Assembly (NCBI GenBank): GCA_011620785.1
Contig: WOYM01000058.1
Span: 16,103-80,102, forward strand
Length of the DNA stretch: 64,000 bases
Reading direction: 5' to 3'
From: Methanothrix sp.
GTDB taxonomy: Archaea > Halobacteriota > Methanosarcinia > Methanotrichales > Methanotrichaceae
Shown: piece by piece, positions 18,232-26,400 of the stretch
Layout of the letters: each line of letters starts with the position of its first letter
Position numbering within the stretch: the stretch's first letter is position 1
Notes under the pieces: model-generated
The model's input: only the letters and a program-made list of their open reading frames with translations
What the model was told of the DNA's origin: nothing
The model's database searches: none
Made by a program: the position numbers and the translations under genes

Positions 18232-18729
18232 CTATTCGATCTTCTTGAACATGCTTCCTTTGACTCCGCAGACTGGACACTTGTCGGGAGCCTTGTGATC
18301 CACAGTCATGCCGCATACCGGGCAAACGTAATAGGGGAATGACTCCACCTGGATATCCAGCCCCTCGAGCATATCATGATATAGCCTGGCATGATGCTCT
18401 TCCACCGCATTGGCATAGGTGAACGACCTCTCAGCATCCCGGGCGCCCTCCTCCTTTGCTATAGCTATCATCTCTGGATACATATCCTTGAACTCATGCG
18501 TCTCTCCGGCGATCGCCTCACGCAAATTCTCCTTGGTGATCTTGATGGCCTTCAGGGCGCGCAGGTGGTTGGCTGCGTGCACCGCCTCCGCCTCGGCAGC
18601 GGCCCGAAAGAGCCTGGCGGCCTGAGTGTAGCCCTCCTTATCCGCCTGAGCGGCAAATACGCTGTACTTCCTGTTCGCTCCAGATTCGCCGGCAAACGCC
18701 TCCCTCAAGAAATCCTCTGTTCGGGTCAT
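18232..18729 (-). CDS. Rubrerythrin
   Basis: Peroxide-scavenging di-iron protein important for oxygen tolerance in anaerobes. The 165-residue product has an N-terminal ferritin-like four-helix domain with the metal-binding glutamates (FAGESGANRKY, EAEAVHAANHL, IAGETHEFKDMYPEM, NAVEEHHARLY) and a C-terminal rubredoxin-like iron site, CPVCGMTV then CPVCGVKG. It starts 6 nt after the stop of the nuclease-like gene, so the two probably share a transcript. Confidence 0.95.
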   Translation of the reverse strand: MTRTEDFLREAFAGESGANRKYSVFAAQADKEGYTQAARLFRAAAEAEAVHAANHLRALKAIKITKENLREAIAGETHEFKDMYPEMIAIAKEEGARDAERSFTYANAVEEHHARLYHDMLEGLDIQVESFPYYVCPVCGMTVDHKAPDKCPVCGVKGSMFKKIE

Positions 18730-18735
18730 ATCCTT

Positions 18736-19290
18736 TTACTCCTCCAAGCTGAGGTCCTCGGGGTAAAGATCGGCCTCATGCAAGAGATCGTTCCCTGCCA
18801 GATCATAGTATCCGGTGATCCTGAGTATGTCCAGACGGGATATCTCATAAGCTCCACCCCTTCGCTCCAGTGGGGGATTAACCTGGACCTCCTGCAATGT
18901 TATTCCCGCCCCCCCCTCATTGTAGCGGTCGAATATCTGCCCCCAGGGGATGAGATGGGCAGTTCTGCTCTTCCCCACCCCATAACGCAGCTCCACCGCC
19001 AGTATGCCCTGACGGCCAGAACGGATAATGAAATCCGTCTCTCTCTCTATCTGATGGCCGCCTGAGGCCTCGCTGAAGTGCTGCTTGAAATAAAGCGACC
19101 TGGTCTTGCGGGCATCAAGGCTTTTGCATTCGATTGCCAGGTAGTACTCAGCAATTTTGGAGTCCACCAGGATATCGGCCAGCTGGGTGGCAAACCGCGA
19201 CTGTCGGAGCCGATAGGCTATGGCTTTAATGCCTTCACTCTCGAAGAAGGAGTTGAGAGAATTGACCATTGCCCACTCAAAGTCACCCAT
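18736..19290 (-). CDS. Putative PD-(D/E)xK nuclease-fold protein
   Basis: A 184-residue protein without a named family. LADILVDSK followed by YYLAIECKSLD gives the Asp...Glu-x-Lys arrangement of PD-(D/E)xK nucleases such as archaeal Holliday-junction resolvases (Asp near residue 38, ECK near 53). A downstream stretch, QIERETDFIIRSGRQGILAVELRYGVGK, looks like further core strands. The nuclease call is by motif only; catalytic activity is unproven. The start is ATG 19290, and the gene lies just upstream of rubrerythrin. Confidence 0.6.
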   Translation of the reverse strand: MGDFEWAMVNSLNSFFESEGIKAIAYRLRQSRFATQLADILVDSKIAEYYLAIECKSLDARKTRSLYFKQHFSEASGGHQIERETDFIIRSGRQGILAVELRYGVGKSRTAHLIPWGQIFDRYNEGGAGITLQEVQVNPPLERRGGAYEISRLDILRITGYYDLAGNDLLHEADLYPEDLSLEE

Positions 19291-19574
19291 CAGTAGAGAT
19301 ATTTCAAAGCCCTTATTAAAGTATCTTTTCCCATGTAATCACTTTCGCCCCTCCCTCATTGCTACACTTTATAGCCTTTGGACAGTAACACTTCCTGTTG
19401 CTCTCTGTGATGATTCATATTGTTAATGGCATACGCAGGATTGATCGATATAGAGTTCAGCTACGGCGAACTGGGCTTGGCGATCCATCATCTCACCAGT
19501 CATCTGGCTGAGAGGGTTATCTTGATATGATGAAAAGAGGATGAACAACACATGGACGGAGAGGTGGACAGATC

Positions 19575-20264
19575 TTGCCGCATACGGCATCATCAGAGCT
19601 GAAGAGCAATGGGCTGGGCAGGTTTATACGCGCCCGCTCCATCTCCGATGCCTGGCATCGAGGTCTGAACCTCATCTGGAGACAGGGTGAAGAGATCTCG
19701 GATGAGAGAGGGACCAAGATACGGGAGCTTCTATCCCTGCAGGTGGTGGTGGAGAATCCATATCAAGAGATGATTCCGGAGGAGTACTCCTGGAATGAGG
19801 AGCGCCTGGAGGAGTATGCCCATCAACTGCTCTGCGGCGACAATCCCGGATTTGAGTATACTTATGGCGAGAGGCTGCGCGCCTGGCGCCTGCCGGGCAC
19901 CCCCCCCCTGGATCAGATCGATATAGCCATTCAACGGCTGAAGGAATCTCCTGCCACCCGCCGGGCTACGGCAGTGACCTGGATCCCCCCGGTGGATGGG
20001 GAGAGGAATGAGGTCCCCTGCATGATCGTTGATGATTTCAAGTTGCGCGGCGGCAGGCTGCACCTGGCCATCTTCTTTCGCAGCCATGACTTCGCCGGGG
20101 CCTATCCCGCCAACCTCTACGGCCTGGCCAGACTGCTGGAATATGCCGCACGAGAAGTGGGTGCCCAGCCGGGCTCCATCTCCACCACCAGCTCCTCTGC
20201 CCACATCTATGAGCACGACTGGGACTGGATCGAGGAGATGCTCCTGGGAAGAGGCGAGGCATAG
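19575..20264 (+). CDS. thyA: Thymidylate synthase, ThyA family (archaeal)
   Basis: Makes dTMP from dUMP. The 229-residue protein is of the short archaeal ThyA-like type. The catalytic cysteine is Cys149 in NEVPCMIVDDF, and the substrate-binding block follows as FFRSHDFAGAYPANLYGLARL; YTYGERLRAW comes earlier. Archaeal homologues may use a methanopterin-type one-carbon donor. The start is TTG 19575: no ATG or GTG is available in frame, and AGAGGTGG at 19560-19567 sits seven bases upstream. The 283-bp upstream gap holds only a 34-codon frame that I could not support. Confidence 0.9.
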   Translation: MPHTASSELKSNGLGRFIRARSISDAWHRGLNLIWRQGEEISDERGTKIRELLSLQVVVENPYQEMIPEEYSWNEERLEEYAHQLLCGDNPGFEYTYGERLRAWRLPGTPPLDQIDIAIQRLKESPATRRATAVTWIPPVDGERNEVPCMIVDDFKLRGGRLHLAIFFRSHDFAGAYPANLYGLARLLEYAAREVGAQPGSISTTSSSAHIYEHDWDWIEEMLLGRGEA

Positions 20265-20314
20265 ACCGGTCGAGCGAAAGGCATATCTGCATTTATCGAA
20301 TACTCATTACGCTT

Positions 20315-21328
20315 ATGGTCGATAGCCTTCTGATGATCAAGGCAGAGGAGATCCACAAAAGGATAGAGGAGGGCAAGCCGGTTGAGTATGAGAATGTCAT
20401 CATCTACGGTGACCTGGACCTGCACAATCTGGACCTACCTTTGAACAGAAACAAGCGGAAGATCGTAGAATCGATAATCAAGATCGAGTACTCGGTGATC
20501 AAGGGAAATGTGTTCTTCGACCACTCCGCCTTCCAGGGGCTGGTGGATTTTGACGGCACCGTATTCTCTCAGGCGGCCAACTTCTCTGACTCCTTTTTCC
20601 AGGGAGACGCCGGTTTCTCCCAGGCCCAGTTTCACGGGGAAGCCAACTTCTCCCGCGCTCACTTCACTACCGAGGCCAACTTCTCCCGAGCCAGGTTCAA
20701 CGATGCCGACTTCGGCCGGGCAAAATTCCATCGCAGCTTTCACCTCTCCAATGCCAGGGTGTACACCCTGCGGCTCTCCGACGCCATCTTCGAAGAGGAC
20801 GCCAGCATCCACTTAAAGGACCTGAACTATAACCGCATTGTGGTCCGCTGGAACACCATCCGCGAACATCTGCCCTACAACGGCTCAGTCTATCTCACCC
20901 TGATAAAGAACTTAAGAAACTTGGAGCAGTTCGAGGACGAGGACGACTGTTACTATCAGTATCGAAAGGAGAAGCATGCTCGGACCACGAAGGCATTTCC
21001 CAGAATCATCGACCGCCTTGCCTGGCTCTCCTGCGGCTATGGAGTCCGTCCATCCCACACCGTGATCCTCAGCCTGTCTCTGATCATCCTCTTCACAGCG
21101 ATCTTCTGGGGAGCACATGCCCTGCAACCTTCTGCTTCTGCAAGCCCCGGCAGCAGCATATCGATAAACGATGCCTTCTACTTCAGCAGCATGTGGTTTC
21201 TTGGCCGGGCCCCCCAGAACATCAGCATCATTGAGGGCTTCGAGTTCCTGACCGTTTTTGAGACCCTGGCCGGATGGCTGCTAATGGCTCTCTTCCTTGT
21301 GACCATGAGCAAGGTGATGCTCCGGTGA
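20315..21328 (+). CDS. Pentapeptide-repeat protein with C-terminal two-TM channel-like domain
   Basis: A 337-residue membrane protein. Residues 65-165 form a right-handed beta-helix of pentapeptide repeats of the AxF type (FDHSAF, FSQAANF, FSQAQF, GEANFSRAHF, TEANFSRARF, DADFGRAKF). A linker of about 70 residues follows, then a hydrophobic helix (VILSLSLIILFTAIFWGAHAL), a short pore-helix-like segment (INDAFYFSSMWFLG), and a final helix (ETLAGWLLMALFLVTMSKV). Pentapeptide proteins with an ion-channel domain usually have a TVGYG filter after the pore helix; here it reads WFLGRAPQNI, so potassium selectivity is doubtful. ATG 20315 is used; ATG 20333 is possible. Confidence 0.85.
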   Translation: MVDSLLMIKAEEIHKRIEEGKPVEYENVIIYGDLDLHNLDLPLNRNKRKIVESIIKIEYSVIKGNVFFDHSAFQGLVDFDGTVFSQAANFSDSFFQGDAGFSQAQFHGEANFSRAHFTTEANFSRARFNDADFGRAKFHRSFHLSNARVYTLRLSDAIFEEDASIHLKDLNYNRIVVRWNTIREHLPYNGSVYLTLIKNLRNLEQFEDEDDCYYQYRKEKHARTTKAFPRIIDRLAWLSCGYGVRPSHTVILSLSLIILFTAIFWGAHALQPSASASPGSSISINDAFYFSSMWFLGRAPQNISIIEGFEFLTVFETLAGWLLMALFLVTMSKVMLR

Positions 21329-21339
21329 GGGGGATTCTT

Positions 21340-21437
21340 CCTCCGCTCAATCCGCCCTCTGGGCGGCCGATATTTAAGGCCTGAAGGGCGGCCCAGAGTT
21401 CATCGATCAGCACTGGCTTGGAGATATAACCATCCAT
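21340..21437 (-). pseudogene. Second receiver-domain C-terminal fossil
   Basis: On the minus strand from 21437 the codons read MDGYISKPVLIDELWAALQA, again the beta5-alpha5 end of a response-regulator receiver domain. No upstream receiver sequence in frame is recognisable; the preceding codons (NCQSLGSSRAS) do not resemble the usual CLEAG. The open frame runs on past this point into the 3' end of the pentapeptide gene without a homologous end. It is a remnant lying between that gene and the RND-type transporter. Confidence 0.55.
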
Positions 21438-21494
21438 ACTGGCTCGGGAAGATCCCAGGCTCTGGCAGTTCAAAGAGGAAACGAGGCATATGCA

Positions 21495-22722
21495 ATGAAC
21501 GGCTCAGAACAGCTCGGCCGGTGGATCTCAGATAATCCCATAATTATCATCTTTGCCACACTGCTCATCACCCTCAGCGCCGTCCACTATGCCCAACAGA
21601 TCGAGATGCAAGGGCTGACCACCGAGAGCATGGTGGGCAAGGAATCCGCTCTTTATCAGGTCTATGACCATCTCTATGTGCAGAACTTTGGAACTGCATC
21701 CATCGCCGTATTGATCGAGGCGGATGACGTGGCAACGCCAGAGGTCCTTCGGGGGGACTGACAGCATCCAGCTGCTGGTGCAGGCCGATGATGTCACCGA
21801 TCCGCAGGTGCTAGAGTGGATGGATGAGTTCTCCATCTATCTGAAAGGCTCCAGAGATCAGATATTGGGATATACGAGCATTGTCAGCTTGGCAAAAGAG
21901 GCAAACCAGGGAACTCTCCCCACGGATAGGACAATTATCCGAATGCTAATCGATGCCCTTCCTGCCAATTGGCGGGATATATACCTGGAGGGACACAACA
22001 CCGCCATAATCGACCTCAATGTAGGCCAAACCATAACCAACCTGGGCACTGAGGGCTCAGACCGGCTGATGAAAGAGATCGAGAAGGATATCGCCTGGAA
22101 TCCTCCTCCTGCAGGGGTCTCGGTGAGAATGACGGGAGACGCAGTGGTGATGACCACGGTCATAACCGCCCTGACCAAAGGAAGGACGGAGATGACCCTC
22201 TTCGGACTCTTGCTGATATTCATAGTGCTCTTGGCGATTTACCGGGATCTGATAAAGGCCTTGCTTCCTGTGCTTCCCATGCTGGTGGTTATAGGCTGGA
22301 TGGGTGGTGTAATGTACATATCAGGCATGAAATACACCCCCCTTACTGCGTGCCTGGGGGCTTTGATCCTGGGAGTGGGATCAGAGTATGCCATCCTGAT
22401 GATGGAGCGGTTCTATGAGGAGCTGGAGAAGATCGGCGATCCCAGAAAGGCCCTCTCCACAGCTACCAGGGCCATAGGCTCGGCATTGATCGCCTCAGGG
22501 CTTACCACAGTATTCGGATTTGCCGCCTTGATATCATCCCCATTTCTGATCACCAATAACTTCGGCATGGTGACCGTTCTGGCCATAGTGTTCGCCCTGG
22601 CCACCACCTTCACCGTATTTGTGGTGCTGATCTACCGCATGGAATTGAGAAGAGAGCTGGTGAAGAATGCGATTGCCGGAATATTCAAAGCCTTCCGGCT
22701 CATCCATCCAGAGGAGAGCTGA
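21495..22722 (+). pseudogene. RND/MMPL (HAE3-like) transporter with internal deletion and frameshift
   Basis: Two overlapping frames encode parts of one transporter. The first (21495-21761) gives TM1 and the start of a periplasmic-type domain (NFGTASIAVLIEADDVATPEVL). The second, continuing to 22722, begins GTDSIQLLVQADDVTDPQVL and then encodes five membrane helices ending near FVVLIYRMELRREL. Removing one G from the run of six at 21751-21756 joins them into about 409 residues. Full transporters of this kind have two halves of about 350-400 residues. The two similar ADDV segments lying back to back suggest recombination between the two halves, deleting TM2-TM7. A half-size product may or may not be functional. 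Confidence 0.7.
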
Positions 22723-22892
22723 TGGAAATGATTCCCATCATTTCGAGATTCTATATTGCCGGTCAAGTAGCAAGATACCCAAGATCTACTGTTAATATGC
22801 AGGTCGACATTAGATGACCAAATAGAATTAGGGCGATTTGGGGAGAAATATCTCTGAAAGCCCGGCATAAGGGGCAACCCACAAAGCGAAAG

Positions 22893-22915
22893 GCTGCCGG
22901 ATGTTTTCCGGCAGT
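22893..22915. other. Perfect 8-bp hairpin in the 22.7-22.96 kb gap
   Basis: CTGCCGGA and TCCGGCAG form an 8-bp stem with a 5-nt loop (TGTTT). It lies about 50 bp beyond the stop codon of the winged-helix gene (minus strand) and 170 bp beyond the transporter remnant (plus strand), so it may end one or both transcripts. Archaeal terminators normally rely on T-runs and none is adjacent, so the role is uncertain. The rest of this 238-bp gap shows nothing recognisable. Confidence 0.5.
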
Positions 22916-22960
22916 TCGGCCTCGATAGTATCAAATTTGCAGTTTAAATGAGCTTCACCC

Positions 22961-23515
22961 TCAGGTCATGGCCATGAGCTCAAGCTTCACCCGGTCAGAT
23001 TCACCGGTCCCAGATGAGGATTCTACCTTTTGCGTATCCTCATCGGAGACATAGGACAAATAGAGCTTGCGCCTCTTGCCCTGGCTCATCTTGACATGCT
23101 TCGGATCAAGCTCTAAAGCGCGCTTCATCACGCTTATGACCGTTGTCTTATTCAGACCGAGCATGTCCACCAGCTCGCTGGTGGTATATCTGCCCGGCTT
23201 TTCCGCCATTATATCGATCAGAGATCGGGCATGATTATCCAGGGCCTTACCATCGCCTGAGCCTGACTCCACTGCAGCAGAAGGCCGGGCTTGCCTGGTG
23301 CGAAACTGGCTCTTCAGGTCGGATACCTCTTTGGATAAGCGGTCAACCTGATCGATCAGCCTGCCCAAAAGCTCGACATCGCTCTTCTTTGAGTCCATGT
23401 CCCGAGACATCTTGTCGATAGCGGAGACGAGCATGATCATAGCCTGTGCTTCTCGACGATCTCTTTCAATCTCTTCGGCCTTTGTTTTGTATAGCTCTAA
23501 AAGCTCTTCGAACAT
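22961..23515 (-). CDS. Coiled-coil plus winged-helix DNA-binding protein
   Basis: A 184-residue probable transcription regulator. The first ~85 residues form a long heptad-like coil (LYKTKAEEIERDRREAQ to VDRLSKEVSDLKSQF). Residues 100-155 look like a winged helix: ARSLIDIMAEKPGRYTTSELVDMLGLNKTTVISVMKRALEL, where TTSELVDMLGLNKTTV is the helix-turn-helix, then a basic wing (SQGKRRKLYLSYV). The tail is Ser/Asp-rich. The coil suggests dimers. It is a single gene on the minus strand; targets are unknown. Confidence 0.75.
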   Translation of the reverse strand: MFEELLELYKTKAEEIERDRREAQAMIMLVSAIDKMSRDMDSKKSDVELLGRLIDQVDRLSKEVSDLKSQFRTRQARPSAAVESGSGDGKALDNHARSLIDIMAEKPGRYTTSELVDMLGLNKTTVISVMKRALELDPKHVKMSQGKRRKLYLSYVSDEDTQKVESSSGTGESDRVKLELMAMT

Positions 23516-23594
23516 TTATTGGCTACTCCTAGTATCTTCTAGTTCAATCTCATTTCGAAGCGAATTAAAAGGTTGCCGGACAAAGGGTCAACTG

Positions 23595-24458
23595 TCAAGG
23601 TATATAATACTTTTCTTGTAGTTCGCCCTGTCGGGAAGGAATAGATTTGTCCTGGCCGATAGATCCAGATTCTTTAATGACTCGGGGAAGGTCACGGATG
23701 CTCTTGATGATGACACTGGCAGAATCCAGCAACCGCGGAGAGGGGCGAGTGTGCTGCTCTACCGTCAGGACCCCCAGGTCTGCCGCCTTCAAGGCATAGA
23801 TATCATTCAAGCCATCGCCAACCATGACCACCTGGCCATACCTTTCCTTGAGCTCTGCTACAATCTCCTTCTTCCGCCAGGGGTTGGCGACTGGATTCAT
23901 TCGCGATGGATCTATGCCCAGATCGTCCAGGCTGTTCAGGCTCCTTCTGCTATCTCCTGAGGCCAGAAAAACATCCGCGCCCATGGCCTTTAAATCATGC
24001 AGTACCCTCTCCAATCCAGGAAATGGAATGCCACCAGTGCTAATTGCATAGGCGATCTCCCCATGATCACGGTCAACGATGAATCCCGCAGTGCGATAGT
24101 TCCCCGGGCATTTCGCTTTCACTATTGCACAGGCCTCCTGCAGTTCGCGCATCTTGACCGGAGAGTTCTTCAGAATCCTCAAGACCTCATCTGGGGAGAT
24201 CTGAGAGGATGAGCAGCTGATCTTGATGCAATCCTCGCGACCCAAGACCAGCACCCTGATGGGATGGTCGGAATTGCAGGATATTATCATATCCGGATCG
24301 ATCTGAGGCACTACCAGTGCCCGGCCACTCTTCTCCATGATAAGCTCCCAGGTGACGACCTTCTCCAGGATAATATCTCCTGGTATGTCCTTGGCCACGC
24401 GATACATCCTCATAATGGTCCCTGCTACATCCATGACCACAGCGAGATCCCCTGACAT
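23595..24458 (-). CDS. HAD-superfamily hydrolase
   Basis: A 287-residue haloacid-dehalogenase-fold protein. Motif I is VVMDVAGTIMR (nucleophile Asp, then Gly-Thr); motif II is FLASGDSRRSL; motif III/IV is VVMVGDGLNDIYALKAADLGV. The last motif and the size resemble the P-domain part of P-type ATPases and soluble archaeal HAD phosphatases. The second Asp expected two residues after the nucleophile is Ala here (D-V-A), which is unusual for a phosphatase and may alter activity. The start is taken at the internal ATG 24458 (MSGDLAVVMD); the frame extends 18 codons upstream without conserved content. Confidence 0.8.
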   Translation of the reverse strand: MSGDLAVVMDVAGTIMRMYRVAKDIPGDIILEKVVTWELIMEKSGRALVVPQIDPDMIISCNSDHPIRVLVLGREDCIKISCSSSQISPDEVLRILKNSPVKMRELQEACAIVKAKCPGNYRTAGFIVDRDHGEIAYAISTGGIPFPGLERVLHDLKAMGADVFLASGDSRRSLNSLDDLGIDPSRMNPVANPWRKKEIVAELKERYGQVVMVGDGLNDIYALKAADLGVLTVEQHTRPSPRLLDSASVIIKSIRDLPRVIKESGSIGQDKSIPSRQGELQEKYYIP

Positions 24459-24585
24459 CAGCCATGAGTTTGGGCAAAGGAATGAGATCAAACTATCGCC
24501 CCCCCAGTGCAATAACTTTTTTATCTAGAAGATCCAAATAGAACTCCAGTAAGAAAAATGGGGTAGGATTACGAGGGGAGTAGCG

Positions 24586-25287
24586 TTGGCTTTGTTGCTG
24601 ATATTCCTCTTCTCCCTGGAGCAAACTGGCATTGCATCTGCTCTATCCGGACAGGTCCAGGAGGGGGATTTCACCAACGGCCTGAAGGTGGCAGGAACGG
24701 GCTATTTCGAGGTTGGCGTCTCCGTAAAGGACAGAGACCTGGCTTTGGAGTATAACAGCTTCATGACCGGGGACGGCGACCTGGAGATGGATACAGGAAC
24801 CGTTGAATCCCAGAGAGCTGGGCGGCTGCCGGGCATGAGCAATGACTCAACTATTCCCCTGAACCTCTGGGAGAACACTCGGATCACCTACTCCGGCACC
24901 GCCCCAATGGTGGGAACCAAGTACATCAACTCCAAATCCTTCTGGGGAGGAATAGGAGCTGAGGTTCAGGAGTCCTTCTCCGTCACCGAGATGGAGAGGG
25001 AGGGAAGCACATTCTTCGCCTCCACAAATCCTTCCTCTTATACGGCTGATCCGAATGAGATCGCACGGCTCCTCAGCACCAGCCCGGTTGACTCGGTAGG
25101 CATATCGACCAGGAACTCGTTTAATGGAACCTGGCAGACCGATGCCCATCTGCACAAGATGTTCTCCAAGGATGTCAAGGTGCACGAGTCCTTTACCGGC
25201 ACATTCGATGTGGAAAAGAGGCTGGTCTTCCGGGACGATCCCTCTAAGGAGAAGCGAGAGGCGGGATGCGAGGGCATAGACTGCTAG
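24586..25287 (+). CDS. Secreted hypothetical protein
   Basis: A 233-residue exported protein with no recognised domain. The signal peptide reads ALLLIFLFSLEQTGIASALS. The mature protein is beta-rich and Ser/Thr/Gly-rich (AGTGYFEVGVSVKDRDLALEYNS, TYSGTAPMVGTKYINSKSFWGG, VHESFTGTFDVEKRLVFRDDP) and ends KREAGCEGIDC with two cysteines. Such proteins are abundant among Methanosarcinales surface proteins. The start is TTG 24586: an in-frame stop lies just upstream and GGGGAG precedes it. Function unknown. Confidence 0.65.
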   Translation: MALLLIFLFSLEQTGIASALSGQVQEGDFTNGLKVAGTGYFEVGVSVKDRDLALEYNSFMTGDGDLEMDTGTVESQRAGRLPGMSNDSTIPLNLWENTRITYSGTAPMVGTKYINSKSFWGGIGAEVQESFSVTEMEREGSTFFASTNPSSYTADPNEIARLLSTSPVDSVGISTRNSFNGTWQTDAHLHKMFSKDVKVHESFTGTFDVEKRLVFRDDPSKEKREAGCEGIDC

Positions 25288-25386
25288 AGAGTTCATTCGA
25301 TGAAAAGTCATGCTCCCCGGCCATGCCCGCGAGACGGAAAGGCTCTTCGCTGAATTATGTGGGCGAGGCACGGCAGCGATTATAGA

Positions 25387-25458
25387 CTCTGTTCCTCTGC
25401 GTCTCTGTGGTTGGGTCAGAGCAAAGCGGTTCACCACCGAGGCGAAAAGATACAGAGA
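25387..25458. repeat. Imperfect inverted repeat of the CTCTGTGGT type
   Basis: The arms CTCTGTTCCTCTGCG...TCTCTGTGGTT (25387-25413) and TTCACCACCGAGGCG...ATACAGAG (25430-25458) are imperfect inverted copies around a ~16-nt loop. Sequences of this TTCACCACAGAG form are scattered through many prokaryotic genomes as palindromic repeats. It occupies most of the 287-bp gap between the secreted protein and the AbrB-like gene; I see no gene there. Confidence 0.55.
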
Positions 25459-25574
25459 ATTTGTGGAAATTCACGGTTTTGCCATCGTCTAGATCAGATA
25501 TCTTATCTCATTGCCTTCATATGAACCTCATCTCAGAATAAGCCTTTTATAAACAAGAGGGAGGGATGGCCTAG

Positions 25575-25784
25575 GTGAGTGGATTGATTACCAATATCGA
25601 TGCTAACGGCAGGGTTCAGCTTCCCCTAGCCATCAGATATGGCCTTGACTTATGCACTGGAGACAGGATTGCCATAGACCATTTAGGCGATGGGACCATC
25701 ATTCTCAAAAAGATCGATGATGGGGTTACTCTAAAAGGAGCAGACAGGTCAAATGCCAGGGCGGAAAGGCCATCCAGTAGCTGA
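25575..25784 (+). CDS. AbrB-family swapped-hairpin DNA-binding protein
   Basis: A 69-residue protein whose first 50 residues match the SpoVT/AbrB domain: ITNIDANGRVQLPLAIRYGLDLCTGDRIAIDHLGDGTIILKKI. In the usual pattern (V-D-x-x-G-R-V-x-L-P) NGRVQLP is the core. It could be a transcription regulator or the antitoxin half of a toxin-antitoxin pair, but no toxin gene is adjacent. The start is GTG 25575. The 19-residue tail is charged and Ser-rich. A probable TATA element, CTTTTATAAAC, lies at 25543-25553. Confidence 0.75.
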   Translation: MSGLITNIDANGRVQLPLAIRYGLDLCTGDRIAIDHLGDGTIILKKIDDGVTLKGADRSNARAERPSSS

Positions 25785-25863
25785 AACATACAAATTGCCC
25801 TAATAGAGGAAAGGCCTAAACAGCGTCTGTTAAAAGCAAGAATTAACGGCAAAAAAAATGTTA

Positions 25864-25937
25864 CGGACCCGCCGGGATTCGAACCCGGGCCCGAGGCTCC
25901 GGAGGCCTCTATTCTATCCAGACTATACTACGAGTCC
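25864..25937 (-). tRNA. tRNA-Arg (anticodon CCG)
   Basis: The minus strand folds as a tRNA: 7-bp acceptor stem GGACTCG/CGGGTCC with one G-U pair, anticodon stem GAGGC/GCCTC closing the loop CTCCGGA, a 4-nt variable loop, T stem CCGGG/CCCGG with loop TTCGAAT, and discriminator G73. Anticodon CCG reads CGG codons. The D stem is weak, with one mismatch. No CCA is encoded and no intron is seen. It lies 131 bp downstream of rpsJ on the same strand. Confidence 0.93.
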
Positions 25938-26068
25938 ACATCCCCTTTGATCTCATTCAATCCAGCATCCCATCCAATTAATGCCATGATACTGGAACAT
26001 TCCTCTGAAAATTTAGAATGATATAGGCAGCGGGCTCTCTTCCCGGGAAGCACCCCTACCTACTGATC

Positions 26069-26377
26069 TTAGCTTTCCAGAACTATTTCTATATTCACGT
26101 TTTTAGGAACCTGAATCCTCATGAGCTGGCGAAGAGCGCGCTCATCGGCATCTAGATCGATAAGCCTCTTGTGCACCCTCATCTCCCAGTGGTCCCAGGT
26201 AGCAGTCCCCTCTCCATCAGGGCTCTTTCTGCATGGTACAACCATTCTCTTAGTGGGAAGTGGGATGGGGCCCGCCATATGGACGCCCGTCCTCTGGGCA
26301 ATCCCTTTGACCTGATTGCAGATATCGTCCAGCATCAAGGGATTGGTGCCAGAGAGCCGAATTCTTGCCTTTTGCAT
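26069..26377 (-). CDS. rpsJ: 30S ribosomal protein S10
   Basis: Small-subunit protein of 102 residues, archaeal S10/S20e type. It opens [22 protein letters not shown] and has the conserved [40 protein letters not shown]. It is the last gene of the fusA-tuf-rpsJ operon, 23 nt after tuf, the standard archaeal order. Confidence 0.97.
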   Translation of the reverse strand: MQKARIRLSGTNPLMLDDICNQVKGIAQRTGVHMAGPIPLPTKRMVVPCRKSPDGEGTATWDHWEMRVHKRLIDLDADERALRQLMRIQVPKNVNIEIVLES

Positions 26378-26400
26378 GTTTTACACCAAAAAAAGTTGGT

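Noticed and set aside
19426..19530. 34-codon frame starting MAYAGLIDIEFSYGELG upstream of thyA
   Set aside because: Composition is somewhat coding-like, but there is no ribosome site, no family and it ends just before the thyA leader. It may be a remnant but cannot be supported.
25864..25937. tRNA as an integration site for the 14-25 kb accessory region
   Set aside because: I found no integrase gene and no second partial copy of the tRNA 3' end in the window.
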